Counted from the stretch's first letter, positions 43,607 through 54,250 are shown. The stretch: 64,000 bases of DNA from Paludibacteraceae bacterium (GCA_016285885.1 JAEERP010000001.1:806001-870000), one strand, 5' to 3'. The notes: a model not told the origin generated them from the sequence alone. Program-made: numbers and translations.

Positions 43607-45795
43607 CCAACAAGGAAATAGAGACACTCTACAGAGAATTATGCGCCCACGTGACGGAGAAGAGGATCAAGCCCGCGCTCGACATCCTGCACACGCTGTT
43701 GGACATCAGGCAATCGGGGGAGATGACCGACGAGTGCCGCCGCATCGAAACGACCTACCAATACATGCTGCAATATGCCCTGTCCGGCACGAAGGATAAG
43801 GAGCAGAAGAAGATATACGACCAACTGCGCACGGACCTGCTGGAACTGGCGGACCGCCTCCGTGAGGGCATCTTCACACAGAACGCCAGCAACTACCTCT
43901 ACGGTAAAAAGAAAGGCTTAGGGCAAACCACCCTCCCTCCCGCCGAAGAGATGCGAGACCACCTCTCCACAGAGAAAATGAACTGGCTATCCAGCAACCT
44001 CGAAGCGAACAGGGACGCCCTGCGGGAGAGGGAGAACTACACCAACCGCCTATTCGACCTCATATGGCTGAACGACAAGATGACGGAGAGCGAGGCTCAA
44101 ACCATCAGCGACCTCTGCACCGACGAGGATATCTATTGGTGTGACCAATGCCTCCTCGTATCCGCACTGACCGCCAGCCTGTTCCGCATATTCGACGAAC
44201 GCAAGTTCCTGATCCTCATCGACGCCTATGAGCTGAACCCATCCGAACAGGTCAGGCAAAGAGCCATCACAGGCTTTGTGATCTGCTCCTACCTCTACAA
44301 CAGCAGGCTTCCCCTCTACTCCAACCTCCACAACCGCACCCTCATCTGGGCGAAAGGCCAAGGGGTGAGCGATAACCTGCAAGAGATATTCCTTCAGATC
44401 ATCCGTAGCAAAGAGACCGAAATCATCGAGAAGAAAATCAAGGAGGTCATCCTCCCCGAGATGGAGAAGATCACCCCCCTCATCAAGAAGAAACTGAAGC
44501 TGGACGAACTGATGGATGCGGGAAAGCCATCGGCGGACGCCAACCCGGAGTGGCAGGAGATGATGGACAAGAAGGGCATCACCGACAAGATACAGGAGTT
44601 CTCCGAAATGCAACTAGAAGGGTCGGACGTGTTCCTCAGCACATTCAAGGAGATGAAAACGTTCAGCTTCTTCGACGAGACCGCCAACTGGTTCAGACCA
44701 TTCGACACCAACTCGCAGATTCCGTCCTTCTTCGCCAACGGAATGGCTGATTCGCTCTTCCACAGCGCTTTGGAAAGCCCCATCTTCTGCAACTCGGACA
44801 AATACTCCATGGTGATCGGTCTGAATTACCTCCCAGACGAGCAGAAGAAAACGATGAGCCAATCCTTCAAGGAGGAGGCCGAAAACCTCCGCGACCTCAA
44901 GGAGAGCCAAAATACGCTGAACAGCAACGCAAACAGAATAACCATCAGCAAACAATACTTGCATGACCTCTACCGATTCATGAAATTGGGTCGGCACAAA
45001 GAGGACTTCATCGACATATTCAAACTCAGGCTACTCCTGCACAAATCCTTTTACCTACAGGAGCTCCCCGACAAGGAGAACATCCTACGGGCCATGGGAG
45101 AGCTATACTTCAAGAAGGAGTTCCACGAGGAGGCGAAGAACATCTTCATCATCCTGCTCTCCTCGCAACCCAACGACACCGAGCTACTGCAGAAATGCGG
45201 GTATTGTTTCCAGAAGGAGGGAAACTACAAAGAGGCGTTGACTTACTACGAGAAGTCGGACACCATCAAGACGGGGAACGTCTGGACCATCAAGCGAATC
45301 GCCTTCTGCCACCGCAACCTGCGCCACACGGAACAGGCGTTGCGTTACTTCAGGGAAGCGGAACGGCTCAACCCAGACGATCTGAACACCCAACTGAACA
45401 TCGGTCACTGCCTGCTCGAGATGGAGCAATACGAAGAGGCGCTCAACACCTTCTTCAAGGTAGAATACCTCTCCAGCAACAACGAAAAAGTGTGGAGAGC
45501 CATCGCTTGGTGCGCCCTCTCCATCGGCAAGTTGGAGCAAGCGGAGAAATATGCGCTCAAGCTACCGGAGGAGAAACGTGACCAACACGATTGGCTGAAT
45601 CTCGGACACGTAGAACTCTGCCTGGGAAAAATCAGCGAGACCGTCCGTTGCTATGCGACAAGCATACAGAAATTAGGCGAAGAGAGTGAACTATTCTCCG
45701 AGATGATGGAGGAAGACAAAGAGATGCTATTCAGAAACCACGTGGACGAAAACCTGTTGCCGCTGGTCATCGACCAAGCCTACTTCAAATCATAA
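43603..45795 (+). CDS. TPR-repeat protein of unknown function
   Basis: 730 residues from MTNKEIETLYRELCAHVTE; the track start (43438) lies in the flippase gene and is false. It has a helical N-terminal half of no known fold and classical TPRs from about residue 500 to the end: TELLQKCGYCFQKEGNYKEALTYYEKS, AFCHRNLRHTEQALRYFREAERLNP, QLNIGHCLLEMEQYEEALNTFFKVE, and so on. No signal peptide, so cytosolic. Probably a scaffold for the linked flippase-like protein, by position only. Confidence 0.78.
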   Translation: MTNKEIETLYRELCAHVTEKRIKPALDILHTLLDIRQSGEMTDECRRIETTYQYMLQYALSGTKDKEQKKIYDQLRTDLLELADRLREGIFTQNASNYLYGKKKGLGQTTLPPAEEMRDHLSTEKMNWLSSNLEANRDALRERENYTNRLFDLIWLNDKMTESEAQTISDLCTDEDIYWCDQCLLVSALTASLFRIFDERKFLILIDAYELNPSEQVRQRAITGFVICSYLYNSRLPLYSNLHNRTLIWAKGQGVSDNLQEIFLQIIRSKETEIIEKKIKEVILPEMEKITPLIKKKLKLDELMDAGKPSADANPEWQEMMDKKGITDKIQEFSEMQLEGSDVFLSTFKEMKTFSFFDETANWFRPFDTNSQIPSFFANGMADSLFHSALESPIFCNSDKYSMVIGLNYLPDEQKKTMSQSFKEEAENLRDLKESQNTLNSNANRITISKQYLHDLYRFMKLGRHKEDFIDIFKLRLLLHKSFYLQELPDKENILRAMGELYFKKEFHEEAKNIFIILLSSQPNDTELLQKCGYCFQKEGNYKEALTYYEKSDTIKTGNVWTIKRIAFCHRNLRHTEQALRYFREAERLNPDDLNTQLNIGHCLLEMEQYEEALNTFFKVEYLSSNNEKVWRAIAWCALSIGKLEQAEKYALKLPEEKRDQHDWLNLGHVELCLGKISETVRCYATSIQKLGEESELFSEMMEEDKEMLFRNHVDENLLPLVIDQAYFKS

Positions 45796-45880
45796 AAAAG
45801 TCTCCCCTAAAATTTAAAGGGGGAAACGTCTTCATTCACATAACAGGCAAAACACACGACAAGGGCATTGTCACGTCCTT

Positions 45881-45908
45881 ACAATTCTTAATTCTTAACT
45901 CTTAATTC
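45881..45908 (-). repeat. Heptamer tandem repeat beside the M16 peptidase stop codon
   Basis: Four units GAATTAA, GAGTTAA, GAATTAA, GAATTGT on the minus strand, starting 4 nt past the stop. As in 25523-25564, the last unit is GAATTGT. Confidence 0.85.
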
Positions 45909-45912
45909 ATAA

Positions 45913-47148
45913 TTAATTTTTCGCCCTGTATATCAGCGTCGAACTATTCTCCGGCACGAACACCTCCCTCGCATAGCGGCGCACATCCGCAGCCGTCACC
46001 GCCCGATAACACCGCACATCCTCGTGCATCAGGTTCGCATCGCCCAATAGTTCATAATAGGCGAGGTTATTGGCCCGCTTCAGCAAAGTCATATTATCCT
46101 GCAATTGGGCCGCCTCGTATTTATTCTTCACCTTCTCCAATTCATCATCCGGCACTAGCTCGTCACAGAGGCGCTTCACCTCCGCATCGAACGCCTGCTC
46201 CGCCTGTTCGAACGTCACCCCATCGGACAACAAACCCGTCAGGTAGAAGAGGCCCGTCTCGATATCGCCTGTAATATAGGCGTTTAGCTCGGTAAAAAGA
46301 GGGTTCTCCTTCACATACTTGCGGTAGAGACGAGACGATGTGCCATTCGACAAGACATCGGAGATCACGTCAGAGGTATAATAGTCCGGCTCCAACCGTC
46401 CGCAGACATGATAGACCCTGCAGATCAAATCGGCTGGCACGTTCCGCTCCACCTCCATCCGCCTTGGTTCCGTCTGTTTCGGCTCAGGAGGAATCGCACG
46501 CATCCGCACATCCCGACGAGGAATGTCACCGTACCACTTCTCCACCAAGCGTTTCGTCTCCTCCAAAGAGATGTCGCCCACAACCGAAAGGATAGCGTTG
46601 TTAGGCGCATAATAAGAGAAGAAGAAGGAACGGACCTCCTCCAACGTAGCGTTCTCTATGTGAGATAATTCCTTACCGATCGTAGGCCATGCATAAGGAT
46701 GATGATGGAAGGCCATGCCACGCATCAGATGCGACACGTCTCCGTAAGGCTGATTCAAGTTGCGTTGTTTGAATTCCTCGCAGACCACATTCCGCTGCAC
46801 ATCCAGGCTTTGCTGGCTGAAATCGAGGCTCAGCATACGGTCGGACTCCAACCAGAAACCCACCTCCGCGTTACACGAAGGAAGCATCAGGTAATAGTTC
46901 GTGAAGTCGTTGCAAGTCCAGGCATTGTCCTCGCCACAAGCGCGTTGCACAGGGTCGTCGTACGAAGGGATATGCACGGAGCCACCGAACATCAGATGTT
47001 CGAAGAGATGGGCGAAACCTGTATGGTCGGGATGCTCATCCCGAGAGCCCACATCATACAACGTATTGATCACCACCATCGGCGAGGTGGTATCCATCTG
47101 GTGCACCACCCTCAGCCCATTCTCCAGCACAAACTTATTGATTGCCAT
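45913..47148 (-). CDS. M16-family zinc metallopeptidase
   Basis: 411 residues, one M16 lobe pair. The inverted zinc motif is HLFEHLMF (HxxEH) at about residues 47-54, with the distal Glu region about 75 residues on (NVVCEEF), and the C-terminal half of the fold (YHVCGRLEPDYYTSDVISDVLSNGTSSRLYRKYV, with the R/Y pair). No signal peptide, so it is cytosolic or unusually exported. Cotranscribed with nfeD (9 nt upstream). Confidence 0.92.
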   Translation of the reverse strand: MAINKFVLENGLRVVHQMDTTSPMVVINTLYDVGSRDEHPDHTGFAHLFEHLMFGGSVHIPSYDDPVQRACGEDNAWTCNDFTNYYLMLPSCNAEVGFWLESDRMLSLDFSQQSLDVQRNVVCEEFKQRNLNQPYGDVSHLMRGMAFHHHPYAWPTIGKELSHIENATLEEVRSFFFSYYAPNNAILSVVGDISLEETKRLVEKWYGDIPRRDVRMRAIPPEPKQTEPRRMEVERNVPADLICRVYHVCGRLEPDYYTSDVISDVLSNGTSSRLYRKYVKENPLFTELNAYITGDIETGLFYLTGLLSDGVTFEQAEQAFDAEVKRLCDELVPDDELEKVKNKYEAAQLQDNMTLLKRANNLAYYELLGDANLMHEDVRCYRAVTAADVRRYAREVFVPENSSTLIYRAKN

Positions 47149-47157
47149 TGTACCCTT

Positions 47158-48546
47158 TTATTTCTTATAGACATACATCTGTCCCATCTCATACTTGCGG
47201 ATCACGACCGTCTCATTCTTCTCGATGAAACCATTTTCGGCGACCGCATCATAGATCTCTCCATCCACGATGACCTTGCCCGCCGGACGCAGGTCGGTGT
47301 GAGTCGTGCCCTCCTTGCCCGCCATAGCGTTCAACGACACATCATTGCTCACGTAACCATCCTCCTTATCCTGCGATTTAGTGAGCGCGAGATTCTTGAA
47401 CATACCATCCGTTCCGATCTTCGAAGTCAGATAGATGATGAGAACAAAAGAGCCCAGCATCGAGGCGAGCACCGTGGCCAGAGCCACGACGAAAGAACTC
47501 GACGTCACGCCACCGAAATCGAACGCATCATTCGGCAGAAGGCTCAACGTGAGACCTGCGATGATGCACAATATACCGGCGATACCCGCCACACCGAAGC
47601 CCGGTATGACAAAGATTTCCAATAGCAATAGGACAATACCCACCAAGAAGAGGACCGCCTCCCACACATCCACCAGACCATCCAAATAGAGCGGAGCGAA
47701 GTAGAGCAAAGCAGCCACGATGGAGGCCAACAAAGCGAAACCAATGCCTGGTGTCTGCATCTCGAAATAGATGCCTCCGATAATGATCATGATCAGAATA
47801 CCCTGAAAGACAGGGTTCATCAGGAAGCCAAGCAGTCTATCGAAGGCAGTCGCCTTGTAGGAGGTCAGCTCATAATCATCCACTTGGAAAGCCTCAACGA
47901 TGATTTGTGGAATAGAGTTGTAGATACCCTCGCAGTAACCATTCTGGCGAGCCTCATTGGCGGTGAAGGCCAGGATACGGGTGGAATCCACGATATCAGG
48001 CACCACCACCCGCTCGTCCACCATCGCCTCCGCGATGCGAGGGTCACGGAACCAAGTCTCTACCGTGTCTCCATTCACCACCTTCTTAACCTTTCCATGG
48101 CTCTCCGCCGTCGAACGGATGGTGGAGCGCATGTACGACTGATACTTGTCCGGCATCTTCTCACCGCTCTCGTTCACCACTGTCGCCGCACCGATGTTCG
48201 CCCCCGAGCGCATGTAGATACTATCGCAGGCGATGGAAATCAGCGCACCCGCAGAGGCCGCATTATTGTCGATGAAAACATAGATGGGGATCTCGCAATT
48301 GATGATCAGCGTACGCATGGAATCGGCATAATTCACCAACCCACCATACGTGTTCAGGTGCAGGAAAATACCATCCACATGAAGCGAGCGAGCCTCATCC
48401 ACACCATTCTTCAAGCATATCCAGCTGGTACTCCCGATCTCCTCGAAGATTTTAATCTCATGATATTTCTTCGTCGCACCGAACGAACTGAAAACAGAGA
48501 CAAAAAGTCCCAATAATATCAGCAATAATAGAGAACCCTTTTTCAT
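47158..48546 (-). CDS. NfeD-family membrane protein (ClpP-like serine protease type)
   Basis: 462 residues, NfeD1b-like. Signal peptide MKKGSLLLLILLGLFVSVFSSFG. The N-terminal ClpP-fold segment shows the conserved DGIFLHLNTYGG (D..L.L.S.GG) and NNAASAGALISIACD with the Ser-Ala-Gly nucleophile elbow and a Lys downstream. Four or so TM helices fill the middle (about 255-390), and the C-terminal OB-fold domain LRPAGKVIVDGEIYDAVAENGFI is the NfeD domain. Partner of flotillins in other bacteria; the flotillin here (floA) lies 25 kb away. Confidence 0.9.
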   Translation of the reverse strand: MKKGSLLLLILLGLFVSVFSSFGATKKYHEIKIFEEIGSTSWICLKNGVDEARSLHVDGIFLHLNTYGGLVNYADSMRTLIINCEIPIYVFIDNNAASAGALISIACDSIYMRSGANIGAATVVNESGEKMPDKYQSYMRSTIRSTAESHGKVKKVVNGDTVETWFRDPRIAEAMVDERVVVPDIVDSTRILAFTANEARQNGYCEGIYNSIPQIIVEAFQVDDYELTSYKATAFDRLLGFLMNPVFQGILIMIIIGGIYFEMQTPGIGFALLASIVAALLYFAPLYLDGLVDVWEAVLFLVGIVLLLLEIFVIPGFGVAGIAGILCIIAGLTLSLLPNDAFDFGGVTSSSFVVALATVLASMLGSFVLIIYLTSKIGTDGMFKNLALTKSQDKEDGYVSNDVSLNAMAGKEGTTHTDLRPAGKVIVDGEIYDAVAENGFIEKNETVVIRKYEMGQMYVYKK

Positions 48547-48563
48547 ATATCATTCAAATAATT

Positions 48564-50588
48564 TTACTCAAAATCATCCGCACCCTTCAGCCTCAACACA
48601 CAAGCCGAGCGTGAAGGCAAATAGAGCAGTAACCACTCCTTGCCATCAGGGCGGGGAGCGTCGCCTGGCATCGTGAGATGGTTCGTGCTATCATCCACCA
48701 ATCCGAACCCGCCAAACTCCTTATCGTCCGTATTCAACACAATCTCATACTCGCCCGCCTCCGTAAGGATACCATAGTCTGAGAAAGACTTGTACGGGTG
48801 GAAATTAAAGACAAAGACCAGATCCTTGCGGCGGAAGGCCAGCACTTGATCATCAGACTTGTCCCACAGTTCGATCAGCTTGGACTCCTCGAACTTGTGC
48901 GAGTCACGTATCAGCTTGATCATCTTCTTGTCGAAATCACCCAAGTACTTGTATTTAAGGTCGGTATCATCCACCAAGTGCCACTGCCGGCGCGCATACT
49001 TGTACGACCAGCCATTCCCTTCGCGAGGGAAATCGATCCACTCCGGATGACCGAACTCATTGCCCATGAAGTTCAGATAGCCACCGTTGATGGTCGCTAA
49101 CGTAATCAAACGGATCATCTTATGCAGAGCGATGGCACGGTCCACCATGTACGACGAATCGAACAAGCGAGACATGTGCCAATACATATCCGCATCCGCC
49201 AATCTGAAAATCAACGTCTTATCTCCAACCAAAGCTTGGTCGTGGCTCTCCGCATAGCTAATCACCTTCTCATCCCCTCGCCTATTCGTCAAGGTCCAGA
49301 GGATATGCCCCGGCTTCCAATCCTCGTCCCTGCACTCCTTGATGATCTTGATCCAGAAATCAGGGATACCCATGGCGAGGCGATAGTTAAAGCCCATTCC
49401 ACCGTCACTGATCTTAGCGGCCAAGCCAGGCATACCGCTCACATCCTCCGCTATGGTGATGGCCCGAGGGTTCACCTCATGGATCAGATGGTTCGCCAAC
49501 GTGAGGTAGCAGATGGCGTCACCATCCTGGTTCGGGCTATAGTAGTCGGAATAGTTCGAGAAGGAAGTACCCATGCCATGGTCGAGGTACATCATGGAGG
49601 TGACCCCATCGAAGCGGAAACCATCGAAATGGAACTCATCCAGCCAATATTTGCAATTGGAAAGCAAGAAGTGGACCACCTCGTTCTTCGCATAGTTGAA
49701 GCAATAGGAGTCCCACTGCCGATGTTCGCCACGCGCACCGTCGTGGAAATACTGGTAACGGGTACCATCCAAGCAGCCGAGGCCCTCGTTCTCGTTCTTC
49801 ACCGCATGGGAATGTACCAAATCCATGATAACGGCAAGGCCCATTTGGTGGGCGGTGTCGATCAGTTCCTTCAGTTCGTCAGGCGTCCCGAAGCGGGAAG
49901 AAGGTGCGAAAAAGCTGGACACATGGTAACCGAACGATCCATAGTAGGGATGCTCTTGTATGGCCATGATCTGCACGCAGTTGTAACCATCGGCGACAAT
50001 GCGCGGCAGCACATTATCCTTGAACTCACGATAGGTGGAGACCCGCTCCGCCTCGCCAGCCATACCCACATGCGACTCGTAGATCAGCAACGGGGAGACC
50101 GATGGCTTGAACTTCTTGACCGTAAACTTATAGGGTTTCTCAGGCGCCCATACCTGAGCGGAAAAAATCTTCGTCTCATCATCCTGAACCACACGATTGG
50201 CCCAAGCCGGGATACGTTCGCCACAGCCACCATCCCAATAGACCTTCATCTTGTAGAGGTCGCCATGCTTCATCGCATTCTCGGGCATTTCCAGCTGCCA
50301 GATGCCATTCTTCAGGGGTTGAAGTTGGTATTTCTTCGACTCTTGCCATCCATTAAAATCTCCAATAAGATAGATAGACGTCGCATTAGGCGCCCACTCA
50401 CGGAAGACCCATTTCTTCGCCTCATGATGCAAACCAAAATAGAGGTAACCTGATGCAAAATCAGACAGGGATTGGGATGGCCCACACAGCTCGGAGAGCC
50501 GTTTCATATAGTATTTATACCTACCGACGATAGCATCCTGATAGGGTTTCAACCATAAATCATTCTTAATCAGCCTTAACATTTCCAT
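48564..50588 (-). CDS. glgB: 1,4-alpha-glucan branching enzyme (GH13_8)
   Basis: 674 residues. CBM48 at ~30-140 (HEAKKWVFREWAPNATSIYLIGDFNGW), then a GH13 (beta/alpha)8 domain: VIMDLVHSHA (conserved region I), GFRFDGVTSM (region II with the nucleophile Asp), AEDVSGMP (region III, general acid Glu), and YAESHDQAL (region IV). It cuts alpha-1,4 chains and makes alpha-1,6 branches in glycogen. The start could be the second Met (MLRLIKNDLWL). Upstream gene of the glgB-nfeD-M16 run; no other glycogen genes nearby. Confidence 0.93.
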   Translation of the reverse strand: MEMLRLIKNDLWLKPYQDAIVGRYKYYMKRLSELCGPSQSLSDFASGYLYFGLHHEAKKWVFREWAPNATSIYLIGDFNGWQESKKYQLQPLKNGIWQLEMPENAMKHGDLYKMKVYWDGGCGERIPAWANRVVQDDETKIFSAQVWAPEKPYKFTVKKFKPSVSPLLIYESHVGMAGEAERVSTYREFKDNVLPRIVADGYNCVQIMAIQEHPYYGSFGYHVSSFFAPSSRFGTPDELKELIDTAHQMGLAVIMDLVHSHAVKNENEGLGCLDGTRYQYFHDGARGEHRQWDSYCFNYAKNEVVHFLLSNCKYWLDEFHFDGFRFDGVTSMMYLDHGMGTSFSNYSDYYSPNQDGDAICYLTLANHLIHEVNPRAITIAEDVSGMPGLAAKISDGGMGFNYRLAMGIPDFWIKIIKECRDEDWKPGHILWTLTNRRGDEKVISYAESHDQALVGDKTLIFRLADADMYWHMSRLFDSSYMVDRAIALHKMIRLITLATINGGYLNFMGNEFGHPEWIDFPREGNGWSYKYARRQWHLVDDTDLKYKYLGDFDKKMIKLIRDSHKFEESKLIELWDKSDDQVLAFRRKDLVFVFNFHPYKSFSDYGILTEAGEYEIVLNTDDKEFGGFGLVDDSTNHLTMPGDAPRPDGKEWLLLYLPSRSACVLRLKGADDFE

Positions 50589-50681
50589 AACAATTGCTTA
50601 CATGTTATTAATGTAAAAGTAACAAATTAATCCTAAAAAACGGTACGATTCCGCGTCATTTTATCTAAAAAAGTTTAAAAG

Positions 50682-50706
50682 AGAAAACGGGTGGACTTTC
50701 CACCCA
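50682..50706 (-). terminator. Terminator of the DUF5686 gene
   Basis: On the minus strand GGGTGG-AAAGT-CCACCC-GTTTTCTCTTTT. It lies 50 nt after the stop codon. Confidence 0.75.
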
Positions 50707-50755
50707 CCACCAGGACGGAAAGGAGGGAAACGCAGCGTTCCGACCATACAAAAAT

Positions 50756-53329
50756 TTAGAAATTGAAGTGGACACCGAAGCGCACCCCACTCTTATCAAC
50801 CCCCTCGTGTTCCTTGTAGGAGAGTCGCCACACATAATCGACACGGAAGACCTTGAAGATATTCTCCACACCGGCGCTGACCTCCATATACGGACGATCC
50901 CCTAAGGTGTAGGTGGTCGACGGGAAGGCGAACAACCCCTCCGGATTATCAGCGCGCAACGGATTGTTGTCACGCGACAAATTTCCCCATAACCCTCTGA
51001 AGGAGAAGACCTCGCGCAATTGCAACTTGCGGATCACCGGTATTCGGTTCAGCACAAGACCGTTCATGTAATAGGTCAGGTACCATGCCACAGACTGGTC
51101 GTTGATGAACTCAACCGGATCCATCAAATTGAAGGCCTCATTATCAATGAAATACGAAGAGGAGACTGGCGGTATATCCAGCAAAGTATAAGGAACCCTA
51201 TTCCAAACCTTCACTCCCTTCAAGACAAAATCTATGTAGCCGAAGTAGGAGAACCAGACCCTTTTCTCGAAGCTCAGCTCTGTTTTATGGCAAGTATAGT
51301 CAGAGCCAAGAAAGCCATCCTTAGCGACGGAGTGCGACAAGAGCAATATCGGCACCTCTTTATTCAAGGTGAAGCGGTGTTGTCTGGACTGGAAGAATTT
51401 CTCCTTCGGAGCGAAACGGAAAGAGAGCTTCAACGTGCTCATGGAATAGTTATCGAGCGAAGACACACCCCCCATTTCATCGTACCGCTGGAAATCAGTC
51501 AAGAAGGTGGAATAGGAAGTCTTGAAACTGAAATGGGCATTGAGAGAAAAGCCCGAATGGTACTCATGGCGGTAAGAAAGGCCGGCATCCCTGGCGTAGA
51601 TCGCGTCACGATCGTCCGAGCGACTAAACAAGGAGCTGATCGCATTGCCCCCCACCGAGCTATACGACTCGTCACCCACCTTTTCCACATCGTACCGGTA
51701 GTAGCCCGTCAGAGAGTGGACAGGGAACTCCACATGATACTTCTTCTTATCGTTGAACGAATACTCGACGGACCCCATTCCCTTCGGACGTTTGTCCTTA
51801 AAGCCATAGGCGGCATAACCGGAAAGGAAAAGATGCTTATGGAACGAGGTGGTCGTCTCACCTCCAAAACGAAGGCGGAAACCCTCCAGTTCATTGGCAG
51901 AGATCATGGAGAAGACAGGGCCGATATCGAACGGACTATTTTCCTTTCGGATAGGGATAAAATTATTGGTGCAAATCTTCACGAACCCCTCCGTGAAACG
52001 GTAGATCGGCACATGACGGAGCTCTGTCATCAGGAGGCTCGTGCGTGACTCCTGTTCGGAAAGCGGCACATGGCGTAACGAATCCCACTCCGTAGCAGAA
52101 GCGGCATGCGTGGCCGACTCGTCCACCACAGGGTCAGGGAAATCAAAGAGCGGCATATCCGCAGGACGTTCAAAGGAGTAGTTACGGTAAGCGTTCAAAC
52201 GCTCCCCATAGACGCGAGGAGCCGCCGGCACAAAGAATGCCACGCTGATGAAATCCTTCGTCAACAAGCGAGTCCCATCCGGCGCATAAGCGAAGTCCTG
52301 GTCGAACGACATGCTCTCGACGAAATTCAGATTGATATTCTTCGGCAGGTTGAAATGAGCCCTTTTCAACGCATATGAAGAGTCCAACGCCACATATAGG
52401 CTACCCGTGAAACCATACGCCTCCGTCGTGTGGGGCGTAAAGGCGATGTTCACGCAACGCACGCTATCGATTTCCAACGTATCCACCGCAAAAAACTTAT
52501 AGAAAGCGGGAGCCACATTGGAGAGCGGGCTCACAAAGTGATTCGAGAGCAGAACGATATCATTTTCAAAGATATCCACATCACGGAAGAACTCGTTGAA
52601 AGTATTTTGGACCTCCTCCTGAGGCAATAATTCATCGATTCCATCGAATTTTTTCGCATGGATAACCGTCCGAACGCGTTCAGGGGAGGATTGTCGATAG
52701 AGGGTCGAAGCCACCTCACGCAGGCCAAGAGGAAGAATCGAACGACCCTTCTGCGTAGTGTCTATATGATCATACAAAAAGCCAAAACGCTTGTTCAGCA
52801 TACCGAACTTACCCGCCTCGAAACCATTCCACGCATACGTAATTTTCTGATACTTATCGCATTGATAATACGGGAGGTTGAGTAGAGAGGTCTTGTCCTT
52901 GTTCTCTATCACCTTGCGGACCAAATCGAGCGCAGGGTTATTCTTTTTGGAATAGCGCTTCCTGTTTCGTCTGGAAACGACCACTTCATCGAGGGAATAC
53001 TCCTCCCAGTTAAGGTCCATCTTCAGCGTGCGTTTCCTTCCATCCGCATTCACATAGATTTTCTTATCCCTATAGCCCATCATGGAAAAGACCAGATAGC
53101 CGGATTCTTCGGTGGAAAGGGAAAAAGTGCCATTCATGTCAGTAATCGTCCCCAAATCCGTCTTTTCGAAATAGACAGAGACATAGGGGAGCGTCTCCTT
53201 GCTAAGAGAGTCGCGGACAACCCCGCCAATCTCTGTTTTCTCAGAGAAAGCCTTCGTAGGGGAAAGCAGGAAAGCGCACAAGAAGAGTAAACTTCCGAAC
53301 TTTCTTAGAAAAAATAAAACAGGGCTCAT
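50756..53329 (-). CDS. DUF5686 outer-membrane protein with CarboxypepD-reg-like domain
   Basis: 857 residues. Signal peptide MSPVLFFLRKFGSLLFLCAFLLSPTKAFS. Residues ~35-115 are a carboxypeptidase-D regulatory-like (CarboxypepD_reg-like) fold, IGGVVRDSLSKETLPYVSVYFEKTDLGTITDMNGTFSLS. From ~135 follows the DUF5686 region (NPALDLVRKVIENKDK, YHQCDKYQKI-type start) and a barrel-like second half ending GVRFGVHFNF. Seen widely in Bacteroidota; function unknown, probably outer-membrane export or assembly. Same run as rnz (6 nt). Confidence 0.85.
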   Translation of the reverse strand: MSPVLFFLRKFGSLLFLCAFLLSPTKAFSEKTEIGGVVRDSLSKETLPYVSVYFEKTDLGTITDMNGTFSLSTEESGYLVFSMMGYRDKKIYVNADGRKRTLKMDLNWEEYSLDEVVVSRRNRKRYSKKNNPALDLVRKVIENKDKTSLLNLPYYQCDKYQKITYAWNGFEAGKFGMLNKRFGFLYDHIDTTQKGRSILPLGLREVASTLYRQSSPERVRTVIHAKKFDGIDELLPQEEVQNTFNEFFRDVDIFENDIVLLSNHFVSPLSNVAPAFYKFFAVDTLEIDSVRCVNIAFTPHTTEAYGFTGSLYVALDSSYALKRAHFNLPKNINLNFVESMSFDQDFAYAPDGTRLLTKDFISVAFFVPAAPRVYGERLNAYRNYSFERPADMPLFDFPDPVVDESATHAASATEWDSLRHVPLSEQESRTSLLMTELRHVPIYRFTEGFVKICTNNFIPIRKENSPFDIGPVFSMISANELEGFRLRFGGETTTSFHKHLFLSGYAAYGFKDKRPKGMGSVEYSFNDKKKYHVEFPVHSLTGYYRYDVEKVGDESYSSVGGNAISSLFSRSDDRDAIYARDAGLSYRHEYHSGFSLNAHFSFKTSYSTFLTDFQRYDEMGGVSSLDNYSMSTLKLSFRFAPKEKFFQSRQHRFTLNKEVPILLLSHSVAKDGFLGSDYTCHKTELSFEKRVWFSYFGYIDFVLKGVKVWNRVPYTLLDIPPVSSSYFIDNEAFNLMDPVEFINDQSVAWYLTYYMNGLVLNRIPVIRKLQLREVFSFRGLWGNLSRDNNPLRADNPEGLFAFPSTTYTLGDRPYMEVSAGVENIFKVFRVDYVWRLSYKEHEGVDKSGVRFGVHFNF

Positions 53330-53335
53330 ATCACA

Positions 53336-54250
53336 TCAAAAAATAAAAGTTTTACCATCAATCGCCAAATCGGTCGCTTCGAACACACTTTTCGCCTCCT
53401 CGAGGAGCGGAAGAGGATCATCGTATCTTGCCGAATAATGGCCGATGACCAAGCGCTTCACATTCGCCATTTTAGCGATGGTGGCCGCCTGAAGTGCGGT
53501 GGAATGCATCGTTTTCTTCGCGGAAGGGAGGTCTTGGTTCAGGAAAGTAGCCTCATGAAACAAACAATCCACCCCCTCGATATGCTCCAAGAACTTCTCC
53601 GTATAAGCCGTATCGGAGCAGTAAGCGAAACTCTTCGAAGGCGTCGGGTCGGTCGTCAGCTGCCGATTAGGGATCACCTCACCCTCCTCCGTCACGAAGT
53701 CCGCCCCACGCTTGACGAGGGGAATCTGGGCGATGGGTATATGAAAATATTTCACCATTTCACCGTCAATGTGGCGCTCCTTCTCATGCTCTTTGAAGAG
53801 GAATCCGGAAGAACGGACCGAATGTTTCAAGGGGAACGTCTTGACAGACAATGATCTATCATCATATATCACCTCCGATTCTGTCGGTGAAAAGGGCTCA
53901 AAATGGACATTGAACGACAACCCTTTGCAGAAATAAGCGATCAACGGACGCACCAATTGCTCCAACTCGGGGTGAGAGTGGACATAGACGTCAGAGGTAC
54001 GTCCCTGCGTGTCCAAGGTGGAGATGAGTCCAACCAGCCCGAAGCAATGGTCGCCATGCAGATGGGAGATGAAGATATGGTTCAAGCGGGAGACACGGAC
54101 CCCATATTGGCGCACACGATGCTGCGTACCCTCTCCACAGTCGATCATGAAAACTTTCTCACGCAGGGAAAGCACCTGTGACGGGTGTGAAAAACGCTTC
54201 GTCGGCACCGCCGAGCCAGCCCCTAATATCTGTAACTGAACGTTCTCCAA
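53336..54250 (-). CDS. rnz: Ribonuclease Z
   Basis: 304 residues, MBL fold. The tRNase Z signature HLHGDHCFGL with FISHLHGDH, the GAGSAVPT start, and the exosite-region CDTAYTEKFLEH are present, with the final His in GHYSARYDD. Removes the tRNA 3' trailer. Fits a genome where one tRNA gene here (15090) lacks an encoded CCA, which RNase Z substrates typically do. Confidence 0.95.
   Translation of the reverse strand: MENVQLQILGAGSAVPTKRFSHPSQVLSLREKVFMIDCGEGTQHRVRQYGVRVSRLNHIFISHLHGDHCFGLVGLISTLDTQGRTSDVYVHSHPELEQLVRPLIAYFCKGLSFNVHFEPFSPTESEVIYDDRSLSVKTFPLKHSVRSSGFLFKEHEKERHIDGEMVKYFHIPIAQIPLVKRGADFVTEEGEVIPNRQLTTDPTPSKSFAYCSDTAYTEKFLEHIEGVDCLFHEATFLNQDLPSAKKTMHSTALQAATIAKMANVKRLVIGHYSARYDDPLPLLEEAKSVFEATDLAIDGKTFIF

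Noticed and set aside
45802-45832. Hairpin after the TPR gene as a terminator
   Set aside because: CCCCT/AGGGG stem is short and interrupted with no clear U tract on the plus strand; possible on the minus strand for the M16 gene but not strong enough to annotate.
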